The notes beneath the pieces were generated by a model. It searched no databases, was not told where the DNA came from, and saw nothing but the letters and a program-made list of their open reading frames with translations. Made by a program: the position numbers and the translations under genes. Positions 24,301 to 34,924 of a DNA stretch of 64,000 nucleotides are shown here, one piece after another. Position 1 is the stretch's first letter; every line of letters starts with the position of its first letter. Where the stretch lies: assembly GCA_022494885.1 (NCBI GenBank), contig JAGVSM010002919.1, positions 1-64,000 on the forward strand, in the 5' to 3' direction. This DNA comes from Micrasema longulum (Eukaryota > Arthropoda > Insecta > Trichoptera > Brachycentridae).

Positions 24301-27300
24301 GTTCCTGAGGGGGTGAAATCCAGTCTTTTGTCTACAAACATTTGGACAAACTCAAATATTGTAATTTAATTTATTATTAAACATTGATTGCGGAGGTAAT
24401 AATTTGATTTATTATCAACCTCCAAACGAATATGGCCGTACCGTGTATGTCTCAAATAATTTATGCATAAAAGGAGTATGAACTACATAGCGCAGCATCA
24501 CTTATCAAAAATCTTCCATTGAATTTATTCATAAAGAGGACATGGCATGACCATCTATGGATATGTGATATGAAATATTTATTTAAAAGGGTGTTTTTAC
24601 CTGAAGCATAAGACTGATTATCTTACTTTCAAATAACAAAATGATCAAGATACGCTGCGATTGGTGTACAATGATTTTTAGCACCCTACCAATGCAGTGC
24701 CCTATGCACCATTAGGTGCGCAAAGGGAATGATGATGATGATGTGTGTTAAAAGATTAAAACTAAAATCGTATAATTAGTGTTTCCAATTTTGTCTTGTT
24801 TATTTTTTTTGTATCGAAAGACATGAATTGTCTTTTTATAAATTTACTTATAAAACTATAAAAAATATAAAGGTATATGTACATATTCATCATTTTTACA
24901 CCAAAACTCCAAGTTTCAATTTGAATTAACAAGCCATATTCAAGGTTCATTTTTAATTTTGATATGTACGTCATGAAGAGCTCAGATTGATAATAAAGAA
25001 AAGCATTAATTGATTCAATAAATATATTTATTATGCTACAGAAATTAGAAGGCACTAAATTTATATTCCTTTTGAGGTTTTCTTTAACAGCAAAAAAATC
25101 TCATTTTAGTGTGTTTTTTTTAGTACTTTTAGTGGTTTTTTATAGATGCTAACTTTGAAACTAAACCTTGGAGAATTGAGAGGATTTTACCAGTTGATAG
25201 TGCTTGAAAAATGACATATAACTGCATTTTCAAATTGTTTACTCAAAGTTTGTCATTTAGAGGGTTTATCAGCACCCTGATGATTCACAATCCAGATATA
25301 TTCAGCATCGATTATTTCTCCTCCGATACACGATATTATAAACCTCTATCTCGCTTGCGTAGACAGTACAAGTCACGCAAACACTGCGAGAAACATGAAT
25401 AACTTGGGAGACTCGTTAAACTTTTTAAGAATAGGGTTTCCTAGTGAGGAACTTTAGTCCTTCTGGAAATTGGATTGAAAAATGTTTTCTTATGCGCTGT
25501 AAAAATTAGAGCATTAAATCTTACGGCAAAGTTTCTTGAAAATATACAAAAAAAATATACTATATATAATACTTTGAAGGACGTCACTAGTTTATATGAA
25601 TCAACTAATGATAAGATGGATCAACTAATGGATAGTGGAGGTGGGTTGCGCTAGGATCGATGAGTGGGTCAAGCCAAATACGTCAAATTAGGTCAAATAG
25701 TCATTATGTTAATGATAATTAGGTTTAATAGATTAATTGCGTATTTTTATTATTACGTTGACTTTGTTAAATAACTAATTTAAGGTATGTTTCACTTTTT
25801 GAAAAAGGTTTCCCTCGGCACGGGACACCCCAGTGAGGGAACATTATGTATAAAAAAATAATACAAACATTGTAAAAGTATTAATAAATAAGAGAGTTGT
25901 GGAAGATTTCCGGTTTACTTACCGTCAACAATTGACTCATAAAAAAACAATAAAAAAAACCACTGGACTTTGTCATTATTTATTGCCTGAGATCATTTTT
26001 TCTTATTTAATCCGTACTTATTTATTTTCAATATTTACATTTCTGTACTCCATTTTTCTTTTCTTTCTTATGATACTTTTGATTGTGATAACTACCACTT
26101 TCGCTTTGTGGTCATCCGTGGAACATTCTAGTAGAAGTACACACCAAGTGCGGTAGCGTTACAAAAGATGCTGTCACTGTAAAATGTGTGATTTGTGAAT
26201 GTATCACATTCAGAGTCCCAGAGACACCGAAGGGAGCTTTTGATACCGGCGCCCCTCATTTCCCCCAACGTCACATGCACTATCACTTTATACCTGTAAA
26301 CATGTTCAAAATTGAATTTTAAATACTAAAAATAAGAGATATACCTTAATTACTTTACAACAACAAACCATCACGCCGTTTCTCCGTAACGAACGCCACA
26401 TCATTCTATCTTTGCATACACATCTCGCTTGCTCTACATTCAACGTGTCTTCATGCACGGGCGGCGATTATTCCAACTTATGACATGTCCATCTTCAAGT
26501 ATTTGTTGGATTTGTGTCATGCCATGTCTTTCACGGTCTTCCTATATTTCTGCAGCCATCAACATTCGCATTGTAAATATTCTTAGCCGTTCTTTTGCTG
26601 TCCGTTTGCTCTACAAGTCCAAACCAGGGCAGAGTTCCTTTCTTGATTTTGTCGATAATGCTCATCTCAGCCTTACATAATGTACTTACATATCTATACA
26701 TTTGTGCATCTATCGTACATAGTTTTACCACACATTCGCCCGAGACTCTGAACTGAGACTCTTGGTAACAAAAGTCTACGATGTATGCGAGGGAAGCGAT
26801 TTGCTGATGAATGTCGATAAATCAAATGTGATGGTTTTTGAAAGAAATAAAAGTATGACTTAATGTAAAATCACTGAATACTAAAAAACAGGTAGAGGAA
26901 TTTAAAATATAGGCCCATTCAAAAAAGTTCAAAATATCACCTATGAGTGAAAGTTTTGTACCGTCCGAGGCTGGTAATCCATTTTTTTCGGACGTAGAAA
27001 GTGTCAGTTCAAATTTAAAAGAGCATTTTATTAACTTGCAAAATGACTGCGAAGCCAAAATAGTATTCAATCAATGTGATTATAATGCTTTTTGGGTGCG
27101 TTTTCGCCATCAATACCATCTTCTGTGGAAAGAAGCAAAATTACCCATCATCACATTTTCATCTTCCTATTTATCGGATACAATACATACCTACATAGAG
27201 AAAAGTGTAAATTTTTTATTTCGATTTTTGGTCAGGCGGGGGGGGCCGCTGGATAATTTTACTGTGATAAAGGGGGCGATTCTTTCAATACGGTTAAGAA

Positions 27301-30253
27301 ACACTGATGTAGAGGAAGAGATGTTTGCAAAAAAAGTAGTGTGACAACATATATTTCTTTTGTTTTTCTTATTAATTGACGTATGTATACAAAAAAGTAC
27401 AAATATTAAATATTTTTTGCATCACCTTTCCATATCCAGGGCCTTAATTCTTTCAAGAACAGTGCTAGTGATTTCTCTAACCCACTTTTCAGCCTGAGTG
27501 CTCGAGTACGTACGCCCTGTTAATGTCTCTGTCATCGTCTGGTCCAAGATTTCTTTCACCCTTGCCGCCTGGAACCTGGAAGTTTTTAAATGCTGGCCAT
27601 TTAGTAGCGCAATGTAATAATTTCTATAACATAATAACTCTATGGATCGATCACATTATGCGCAATGAGGGTCTCCGGCATGACATACGCAGGAATGGCT
27701 GAGGGGGCAAATCACAGAGGGCGCGAGGACTTGAGCTGCGCCTCATATGTTGGGCTTTGCTGCAAGTCAATCCCCAGAATTGAGACTGCGAAAAAGAAGA
27801 AGAATAACTCCAAATGAGGAAATTCAGAGCTACAAATCTGATAAATTCGTTGGGAGCGTAGAACAACGACGCATGTCATTTTCTTGAGAGCGGTCAAAAC
27901 ATTTTTTGCCACTTTATGCCACAATTTGATAAGTACAAAAGTATACCATTTGATACCTGGGTTAGTTATGTATATAATTTTTTTTTCAAACCTGAAATAA
28001 ATCCTTTATATAACTTTTTCAATATGAAATATAAAAGAACGTCAATGTCGCATTTTTCACACATCCATCATTGTTGCATCCAAATGTTTTCATGCAGCGG
28101 TAAATATTAGAACATTTAATTATACAGCGGAGTATCTCAAAAACATTTTTTTTTTAATTGGCCCGGTCAGAATCCACTGGTCAACTGGAAGCAGGTCAGC
28201 GGTGGAGCATATCAATGAACCCTCGTATCATTGAGTGATTATGTTTACCTGTCTGATAGTTTTGGGCGGACTTCATATTTGGGAGGTGCCAGGTGAGGAA
28301 TATCAGGCGGTGGTGGTGGTTCCTCTGCAAAAGATATAATAAAAATTAGTCATAAGTGCAACTCCATAAAACTATACATTTAACTTACTGTTTCCCGTAC
28401 CAATCATAAACTGTCCGGTGAAACAACCAACAACTCAACATTTAAATCTCAAAGCACACTGGTATTTTTTTTTAAACAGATTTAAAATAACACGGTACAA
28501 AAGTTAAACAAATAAAATAAAAATAATAGCAATTTAAATATGCATAATATAATGTGGAAGTTCGGTGTTTTTTTAAAAATATTTGTTAATTATTTGTTAA
28601 ACTATTAAACTAAGTGAATTTTTTTATTTATTATTTTTATGTGTCGGCCTCAGTCATTGGTCGGTCTTTTCATTTAAAAAAAAAAAACAAAGCTGTTTTA
28701 TACTTATTTTATTATAATTAATAACCATAAAGTTAGTGACTCAAATGAATGTGGTTATGCAGAAAGCAGCCAGCCATAGAAAAGTGAAACTAAGCTAATA
28801 GCATCTTTATGAAATGTGAATAAAAAAATCTACACAGTAGTTAGAATGTTTTTGACTATAACAAATGATAAACAATGAATACATTTTTTTTTTTATATTA
28901 CGAACAAGAATCTAATTATGTATTCGACCAGTTTTAATGAGTTTTAAAGTACCGGCAGATTTTCTAGTGCTGTGGATGTTTTTGCAAATTGAGAAATGCT
29001 GTTTTCGTGATCGACACTATTTTCAGAAGGTGATTATAACAGTTTTTTGTATGAAAGCGGTCTGGCTGTTTTTAGCAGAACATAGAATTGACCTTACTGC
29101 ACCCGATAACACCAATATCTCATTTTCGCAAAATTGTGGACTGGCTGCTTTCTGCATAACTATATTCAAATATAAATTTCAGACAATTTTTTTTTTTTTT
29201 TAAATTGGATGAAAATATTGCACAAGCTGTTTTTCTTCGCACTACAACAGGCCAGGAGGCACAATTACAGTGGTGAATCACAGCACAGAACACCCAGACT
29301 TGAGAAAAATCTTTTTTTTTTGTGTTCTCACCGGGAAGTGATTTGTTGTACGATAAATATAATAAATGAATAAATAAATAATTTAATTTTTGTTCAATGT
29401 TAAAAAAGTTATAAAATTGTTAGTACAGCCACAAAGAAAAAAAAGCATACCACCATGGGAAAAATTTATATTGCATATAAAAAAATGCTAAAAAAAATAT
29501 TACAAATAATATCCATGTTGTATAATATTGAAATCGGTACATATTTTTACAGTGGTTAAAATTCTTGTTTATTTTTTATTTTAAAGTTTACCAATGTTAG
29601 TGGGTTCTGTATTATCATCATCGTCGTCCATTTTGACTTCCTATAGATTATTCAGGTGAATTTTAACTCTGAAAGAAAAAAAAAAGAAAAATTAGTAGAC
29701 AACTATTTTATATTTGATTTAAATATTTTGTGACAACAGAAGTGTTTCATCGCTAACTCTGGCAGGACCTTAATATGGCAGCTTTAATAAAAACACTATC
29801 AAAAAACATATTTCTTGGTTTTATTAATACCATTTTTAGTTTTAGTATACTAGTATTATTTTTACAATGAAAATTGACAGTAAAATATTGACAAAAAAAA
29901 AACATGATTTTATAAAACTTTTTTCCCCTTTCTCAAATAATTTACACTCGGCCCTTTACAGCATTTCAAATTTATGTCAAAAACGTAATTACAATTTAAA
30001 CGTACAGTCGAAATTGACTTCATTTTATAATGGTTAAATCAATCAATTATTTCTTCCTCAGGATACTGTGAAGACACAGAGAATAGCCAAGAGTCTGATG
30101 GAGAAAGGAGATTATGGGAAAGCGCTTGTTAAGTTTACGGAAGAATTGAAATTATACGAAGAAACTCTGGCACCACCCTTCAAAGACTATCACCTCTGTC
30201 AACAGAATATTAGGAGATGCCTACTCACATTTGGAAATGTCACAATAGAATAA
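15305..30253 (+). CDS. Smyd4: SMYD4-like SET and MYND domain lysine methyltransferase
   Basis: Coding exons are 15305-15644, 18290-18485, 19229-19609, 20277-20903, 22468-22683, 23863-23986 and 30062-30253. All junctions are GT-AG and in phase, giving 691 residues. The order of parts fits SMYD4: N-terminal TPR helices (KMLKDDGNAAVQKGDW, IVANRSAALYHLAMYEEAL), the SET start, then a MYND zinc finger across exons 3-4 (CYECFKR/C...CPTC...FCSESC...HHDYEC). The SET core follows with FNHSCEP and SENYGPLF, then post-SET cysteines (CHCIAC, KCGLCQ) and a C-terminal TPR-like segment. SMYD family enzymes transfer methyl groups from S-adenosylmethionine to lysines. The first exon opens one base after an acceptor (TTTTCAG/T/ATG), so an upstream 5' exon, possibly coding, must exist and was not found. 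Introns are full of transposon debris. Confidence 0.88.
15658..15840 (+). repeat. LINE reverse-transcriptase fragment in SMYD4 intron 1
   Basis: The frame reads LDYCTGIYAHLPKYQTDKLQ and VFNAAARLITG, a conserved segment (DYCN..L.GLP...L..LQ..QNAAARLI) of non-LTR reverse transcriptases. Only about 60 codons survive, 14 bp downstream of the exon 1 donor. Confidence 0.8.
16153..16584 (-). mobile_element. MITE family B, copy 1
   Basis: A 432-bp unit has terminal inverted repeats of about 33 bp: ATTGAACGTAGTTATCCAGA at the left, and its complement ending GCATAACTACGTTCAAT at the right, each continuing into AAGCAGCCAG. Two further copies (28,742-29,170 and 49,722-50,157) lie in the other orientation with matching interiors. 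No ORF, so non-autonomous. It lies in SMYD4 intron 1. Confidence 0.85.
16590..16805 (+). repeat. LINE fragment
   Basis: The plus-strand frame reads NKLRVTYNNSYRQLFGLPRH and CSASEMFTAGRVNTFAALLR, typical of the C-terminal part of insect LINE ORF2. One stop, then lost in a poly-T tract. Confidence 0.65.
17015..17700 (-). repeat. Two nested LINE fragments in SMYD4 intron 1
   Basis: On the minus strand 17,644-17,456 gives MNSHPYKI...CECGLDHETPDHIFFGSP, the terminal zinc-knuckle-like segment of one LINE type. From 17,487 to about 17,060 comes TFNISTLQDRRNKSNLIVLF and RILRSANKHTSLDFF, the end of another. A 3' tail with CGCCCAATGGGC follows near 17,030. Confidence 0.65.
21650..21838 (-). repeat. 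tRNA-derived SINE in SMYD4 intron 4
   Basis: On the minus strand, GCCGTGGCGTAGTTGGTTGG (A box) is followed about 35 bp later by GGGGGTTAGATTCCCGC (B box, GGTTCGANTCC with one change). A 3' body of about 100 bp continues to about 21,650. The 66-codon plus-strand frame here is a by-product of this repeat. Confidence 0.65.
22120..22400 (-). repeat. LINE 3' tail, same family as 32,300-33,350
   Basis: Shares ACATTATTTGAGA.ATAAGTC, CACATGAGTATATCA and GTAAACAGTAAACTC...CAAATCCCTCCCACTAAGGA with the longer element downstream of SMYD4. Only the 3' end is present here. Confidence 0.7.
22885..23570 (-). mobile_element. Internally deleted mariner element
   Basis: The minus-strand frame 23,472-23,191 gives the N-terminal DNA-binding part (IRSVIRFLNAKNIKPVHIHR, DSIARRWMRQFNEG). 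Frame 23,119-22,877 gives the C terminus (VAHFYEEGIQKLVPCYDKCL). The catalytic middle is missing, leaving 686 bp instead of about 1.3 kb. Ends share AAGTTCTGTT in an imperfect inverted repeat of about 30 bp and are bordered by TA, the mariner target. It sits in SMYD4 intron 5. Confidence 0.85.
24006..24362 (+). repeat. Dispersed repeat family A copy
   Basis: The most complete single copy. It opens at ATTACAACAGGGATGGAGAA, carries TTAAGTGGCCACTTTACACA and ends in GTCTACAAACATTTGGACAA followed by ACTCAAATATTG, the inverted-repeat end seen at 10,725. It begins about 20 bp after the exon 6 donor of SMYD4. Confidence 0.7.
26128..29631 (-). CDS. Tctex-type dynein light chain (DYNLT2B/TCTEX1D2-like), nested antisense in SMYD4
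   Basis: Four coding exons on the minus strand: 29631-29592, 28324-28249, 27575-27426 and 26293-26128. Each intron is GT-AG (GTAAAC...TTTTGCAG; GTAAAC...CTTCCAG; GTGATG...TTTACAG). The phases join without error to 143 residues ending in a stop. The protein starts MDDDDDNTEPTNI, has a proline-rich linker (EEPPPPPDIPHLAPPKY) and then a Tctex1 domain. The domain shows RFQAARVKEIL, AEKWVREITSTVLERIK, RYKVIVHVTLGEMRGAGI, RCLWDSECD and the usual aromatic end VYFY. Tctex-type light chains bind dynein intermediate chains; the 2B type serves retrograde intraflagellar transport in cilia. The start has a good context (TCAAAATGG). An AATAAA on the minus strand at 26,026-26,021 could serve polyadenylation. 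The subtype is inferred. Confidence 0.85.
26340..26745 (-). repeat. LINE ORF2 C-terminal fragment in the dynein gene's third intron
   Basis: The minus strand reads DKIKKGTLPWFGLVEQTDSK and YNANVDGCRNIGRP, then further broken frames, matching the LRWFGHVERM...IYNA..DG.R.RGRP signature of LINE ORF2 tails. Same family as 5,070-5,320; another scrap lies at about 36,795-36,880. Confidence 0.75.
26750..26880 (+). repeat. LINE reverse-transcriptase scrap
   Basis: The plus frame reads LLMNVDKSNVMVFERNK, the conserved segment following YADD in reverse transcriptases (G..VN..KTKVMVF). Opposite in orientation to the neighbouring LINE tail. Confidence 0.6.
26930..27340 (+). pseudogene. hAT-like (ZBED5/FAM200-type) transposase C-terminal fragment
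   Basis: The plus frame has NPFFSDVESVSSNLKEHFIN, LQNDCEAKIVF, FWVRFRHQYHLLWKEAKLPI and ITFSSSYLSD. This matches the C-terminal NPF...L.ELQND...AK..F...FW......YP.L...A..LL.F.STYLCE region of ZBED5/FAM200-like proteins. The dimerisation motif is cut off and a divergent stretch follows. It lies in the third intron of the nested dynein gene. Confidence 0.65.
28742..29170 (+). mobile_element. MITE family B, copy 2
   Basis: 429 bp. It begins CAAATGAATGTGGTTATGCA, continues GAAAGCAGCCAGCC, and ends with CTGGCTGCTTTCTGCATAAC followed by TATATTCAAAT. It lies within intron 1 of the nested dynein gene and, on the other strand, intron 6 of SMYD4. Interior shared with copies 1 and 3. Confidence 0.85.
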
Positions 30254-30599
30254 TTCAAAGACCACCTATGTTGCAGAATACTACGAGACGTCTACTCATA
30301 TTTGAATACCTCACAATAAAATATTTCAAAGATCATCTTTGCCACAGAACATGAGGAGGTGCCTACTCCCTACTCTCTTAATTATATGAACGGATTAAAT
30401 AAATGTTTGTGGATGTAGCCACTCAACTGCCCGTAGGCAAGTTCCAGAGAGTCAGATGTTTTAGCACAATTGTTGAAAAAGTGGTTTAATTTTTTTAACG
30501 TGTTTTCAATCAATTACATGGGTCTTATAGGCATTCTGCGAAAGGGATTGCGCCAAGAAGTGTTCGCGTTTTAAATATTACTCGCTAGAATACTTTATC

Positions 30600-30905
30600 C
30601 ACCATTCTCCCCCCCCCTAGTGAGCATCCACAGAACAGGTAATAATTATGCGCTGTTGGACTTGCTCCGCACCACTCCTGCTGCTATCAAATTAGCTATC
30701 CTATCCATCGAATGGCCTTCCCTCAATTCTCCCCTATTTAATGTGTTTCTCCATTCATCTTCACTTTATTTCCTTTTTCTTTTTTTTAGAATGAATTACA
30801 CGTTGAGTGTAATAGTTATGATTTTATTTTTATTATTTTCTATAATATTTTATGTACTTTTAACTGTATATTGTAAGAGCCCTCTGGGCGTTTATTAAAT
30901 AAATA
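30600..30905 (+). repeat. LINE 3' end-like segment after SMYD4
   Basis: A C-rich run, then a broken frame ending YCKSPLGVY and a (TAAA)n tail after GCCCTCTGGGCG, an ending common in Jockey/CR1 elements. No reverse-transcriptase motif survives. Confidence 0.45.
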
Positions 30906-32300
30906 AGACCTACATAATTACAGTAGAACTCAGTTTATCCGAACTCATCGAACAGTCATCCGGATCGTTCAGGAAATAAAAAATAAAGAAGATGTTTTAA
31001 TAACAAAAAAGGGCGATTGCGGCCAGTGTGTTTCTACGTCAAAACAATTAACTTTGCTGGAAATGTTGAATTAATTTTTTATGTCATAATGTCTGGCACT
31101 CATTAATCCAGATAATTGTAGTTTAACTGTAGTTAAAAACAAATTAAAAATAATGAAACCGCTTTTTCCATAACTGTGGTTTGAAGCTTTGTCCTAAACA
31201 CGGTATAATATAATTTTATTCACACAAACGAGAATAATTTTACTAGTCTTATTATAGTGGTATCTAATATAAAAAAGAAAAAAAATTACAGTGTTTTTAT
31301 ACTTCGGATGCATACAAAATATTTTTTACTTTTTTAAAATTAATTATTCTTCCTATTTGAAACCCGAAATTGTTCTAGTTATTTGTTGTTACTGTTTTAT
31401 TTTGTATGACTGTGTTGATTTCTCAGCCTCCTCTCTAATCCTCTCGGTAATCCATTTACGGACAAGGCTTTTCTATTTCTAATAAGTTTTAATTTATTTT
31501 ACTCGCCAGTCGTTCACAATATTCACATCCATATCAGTATATTTATTTACCGACTCATTCATACTGAAACAAAATTAGTACAGACATGCACAGTACAACA
31601 CAATTATTAACACAATTATTAACACAATTAGCAACAGAAGTATTCTACATAATGTTAAAATGTCTACAAAAAGTTGTATTATGCCCGCCCCTAAATACTT
31701 TGAGAATATAAAAGATTTTGTACATGTTCTTCATTACTGAAAATTATATAATCAAACCTTAACACATAATATTAGGAAAATATAATAAAAATGTTTATAT
31801 AAAAGTTTTAGCAAAAATTTACTCAAATATCTTGCAATCTGGATAACCCACTCCCCGGTGTTGAATCCAGTACTTGCCTATAAGTTTTTTTAATTATAGT
31901 TATTAATGATTTGAATCTCAGTGTGAGACATTATTTTCAAAGACTAGCCAAGTATATACTATTCAAATGTTGTATTCTTTATAGCGTAATTTATTACTGT
32001 TAAAAAATTCAAGTTTGTTGGTGAAAAATCTTAGTGGAAGTTCATTGTAAATAATTATAAAAATAAAAGACAAGTAATACATAAATCCACAAATTTGGAA
32101 TAACCAGTGACTGATTTCATCGCTTTCATGACATCTTCATTACTGTTACCAATATAATAAAATAAATTATTTAAAAAACAGAATGTGTAAATACTTATTT
32201 CTTTACTTCATTTATAATAGGTGTAGTAAGTAATTTTACAATCTTGATTGGTTAAGAGGATATTGCTAGTTAAAAGAAACAGTGAGATTTCTCTGAAAAA
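30906..32300. other. Non-coding between SMYD4 and SIN1, first part
   Basis: AT-rich. On the minus strand at about 31,475-31,405 an exon-like frame reads LVRKWITERIREEAEKSTQ, unassigned. A scrap of repeat family A (GTTGAATCCAGTACTTGCCT) lies at about 31,858. Nothing else recognised. Confidence 0.4.
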
Positions 32301-33350
32301 TATATTTATTTATCCACTTAAAGACAGTTTATTACACATTATTTGAGACATAAGTCCCAAAACTCCATGGGACTAAAAGTCCTGTGTCTAGTTGGGATGT
32401 GCAATTAGTTAACAGACACATGAGTATATCATCACACATATTTTATAAGATCAGAAACACAACAATAATAATAACTATTTCATTTAAATTATTTATTGAC
32501 AATTCTTGATGGAATTCCATTGTAATGATGTAATAACTAATATTTACATATAAGTTATTAATTTCAAAAATACTTGGTACACTTCCACTTATTTATTTTG
32601 ACCAATTAGCACTTTCACCCTCTAATGGGCATCATCAGACTGGTCTGACCAGCAATAATAATAACAATAAAAAAACAAATATATGACACATCAATATGGT
32701 AAACAGTAAACTCGAACATTTGAAAAATCTTTAAGGAGTTTCCCACTTAAATCCCTCCCACTAAGGAAAATCCAGTCCTTAACTCCTCTCTTGAAAATAG
32801 TTTTTGTCCTTGAGAGCTTAATACGCTCATCTAAAATATTTAACACTCTCGGTGCGATAAAGGAGAGATGTCTTTGAACAAAAGTCATACTGGTTTTGGG
32901 TATGACATAATTTGTGCTCTGGGAAAAACTCGTACAAATATTTTGCTGAGATCTCTCCTTATTGTTCGACCAGAAGTGTGTGAGTGCTTCTTTTAGGTTC
33001 AGTTGTCTCATATCCAGCACCTTCATGTATTGGAACAACTGTTCTGATGCGTATGTTGGAGGGCACCGGAATTTTATTCTCAATAATAATTTCTGTGAAA
33101 TTATGAGAGGCTTTAAGATGGATGCCGCACAACCCCCCCCCAGCTAACTATTTCATAAGTTCCAGTGGATTGAAACAGAGCAAAGTACACACTTCTGAGA
33201 GTGCCAATATCCAGAATGTCTCTAAGAGAGCAGAATAGATGGCACAGCTTTCTCAACCTAGAGTTTAGTGACTGGACCCGAGCCTCCCATCGCAAATTCC
33301 TATCAATGATAACACTAAGGTATGGTATGGATAATCGGACATTGAGGTGT
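32300..33350 (-). repeat. LINE, 5' truncated, with an internal insertion
   Basis: On the minus strand 33,295-33,113 reads SRLRKLCHLFCSLRDILDIG and VYFALFQS, and 33,083-32,691 continues with the C-terminal region and 3' UTR. The 3' UTR is split by about 180 bp (about 32,480-32,660) that is absent from the sister copy at 22,120-22,400. The inserted piece contains CTAATGGGCATCATCAGACTGGTCTG.-type text and may be a SINE or other retroelement tail. Confidence 0.7.
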
Positions 33351-33594
33351 GCAAAGGGTCTTACAAAATAAAGATATTTTAAGTAGATTACGAATTCTAT
33401 ATTTTCACATAGGTTAACTATCTACCTTCAGTATTTTATTATTTGAAAACATTCATTTATTAACATATCCGCATGTGTATCTCAAGCTCAGAAATTTCGG
33501 GTTGCTTTGGGATAGCAATAAGCAATGTCAGAGAAATTTGATGAATACATATTTCGACATAGTTTTTCTGCAACTCTCTCGAAAATGCCTTCCT

Positions 33595-33693
33595 GGGCTG
33601 GTATTCCGAACGCGTTTACAGCGCGCTATAATGCGTATTTAGTACGTAAAAACGCGCTATACCGCGCTATAATTTCGTTTGGAATACCAGCCC
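33595..33693. mobile_element. 99-bp MITE with 18-bp terminal inverted repeats
   Basis: The left end GGGCTGGTATTCCGAACG and right end CGTTTGGAATACCAGCCC are inverted repeats with one or two mismatches. The interior is built from GCGCGCTATAATGCG, AAAACGCGCTATA and CCGCGCTATAAT repeats. No ORF. It is GC-rich compared with its surroundings. Confidence 0.8.
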
Positions 33694-33699
33694 TGATAT

Positions 33700-34924
33700 T
33701 GTGCGGAAATGATAACTGCACATCAGACTGATTATGCCTAGCTAAAATTGACAAAATCGTGGTTACGTTGTCCCATTTTCGGCACAAAAAACTGAAGAGA
33801 TTTCTTTATTTTTTTTAGAAAGAGTATCAGAATACTTTTTCCGTTGTTTAAGATTACTGATCAAGTTTGTATACCGTGCGTCCGAAGACGGCAAATAAAA
33901 CTGGGCGCTTGTGGGTTTATAGATGGTCCTAGCTGCCATAAGAAACAATGTATCAAGAAACCAAAACATTAGAGACACGCCAATTGTAAATATCTATAGT
34001 GTGTAAAAAATTCACTGCTCTAGTGCCATAATCCAAAGATAAAATACGAGAATACGTTTGCACGAAGAAGAGTCAGACCGCATTTCCGCTTAAAATTTTG
34101 AATACAAAAGATTGACCATATTGTCAGTTGGTTCGCTTCATTGCGATGGGCTCATAACATAATGTACAAAAAGCTACGCAGACAATAAGCTAGTATTCTC
34201 GCTTGGGTCATGGTGAAACATTATAAAATTATTTTTCTTTTTTTTTTTTACTTCTTTTTAGAAGGCTATTGTAGATTTCATGCTCATTATATTCGACATG
34301 TGCATTTTAAAAAAATGAAACGGGTGATGGCGGATTCCTGAAAAAAAATTGTTCAGTGAACAGACACCGCGAAACGCGAATGAACAAAATATCTTTTTAA
34401 AAGGCCTAAAACTGAAAGAAACATACAATAATAAACTTACCGAAACAACATTACGCCGCTATCTTAATTTTTCGAAAGTTTTGCAGGCTTTTCAGATGTG
34501 GATTTACGTTTAGCATATAATTGTTTTGAAAAATAACCGGGTCTGAGTTTCTATTGCACAATTAAATGAAATAAAACGTTTTTGACAGATCGCCCTCAAA
34601 TCGCCACAATAATTTTCATAAATAAAATCGTGATTTTGTAGTTTCGCCGTTGCCATGGTAATGTTGGTACTTGGAAATTATTTTATTTCTGATTGGTCGA
34701 TCGAGATTTTTGATACTTGGCAGCCCTAGTTTGCCATAGAAAATGAACGGAAATGCCAACTTAGAGAATATTTCAAAACAACTTTACAAGCGTGTTTATT
34801 TTTTGTTGTTTTCGTTGGCTGTTCTTCGTCTTTGACGTGCTGTCAAAAAATGTTATGTCGCGAAGGTAGCCGGCGGTAATAATACACGGATTATTATTGG
34901 AGAGTTTGTTTATATTTTGCAATT
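33700..34924. other. Upstream region of SIN1
   Basis: No further gene recognised. The stretch just before the SIN1 start codon should hold its promoter and 5' UTR; no TATA box at a convincing distance was seen. Confidence 0.4.

Noticed and set aside
25211..25402. 63-codon ORF containing SFRGFISTLMIHNPDIFSID as an exon
   Set aside because: No splice partners in phase and no family match; SMYD4 joins correctly without it.
26943..27344. 133-codon ORF as a host gene
   Set aside because: It matches the C-terminal part of hAT/ZBED5-type transposases and ends abruptly; treated as a transposon fragment.
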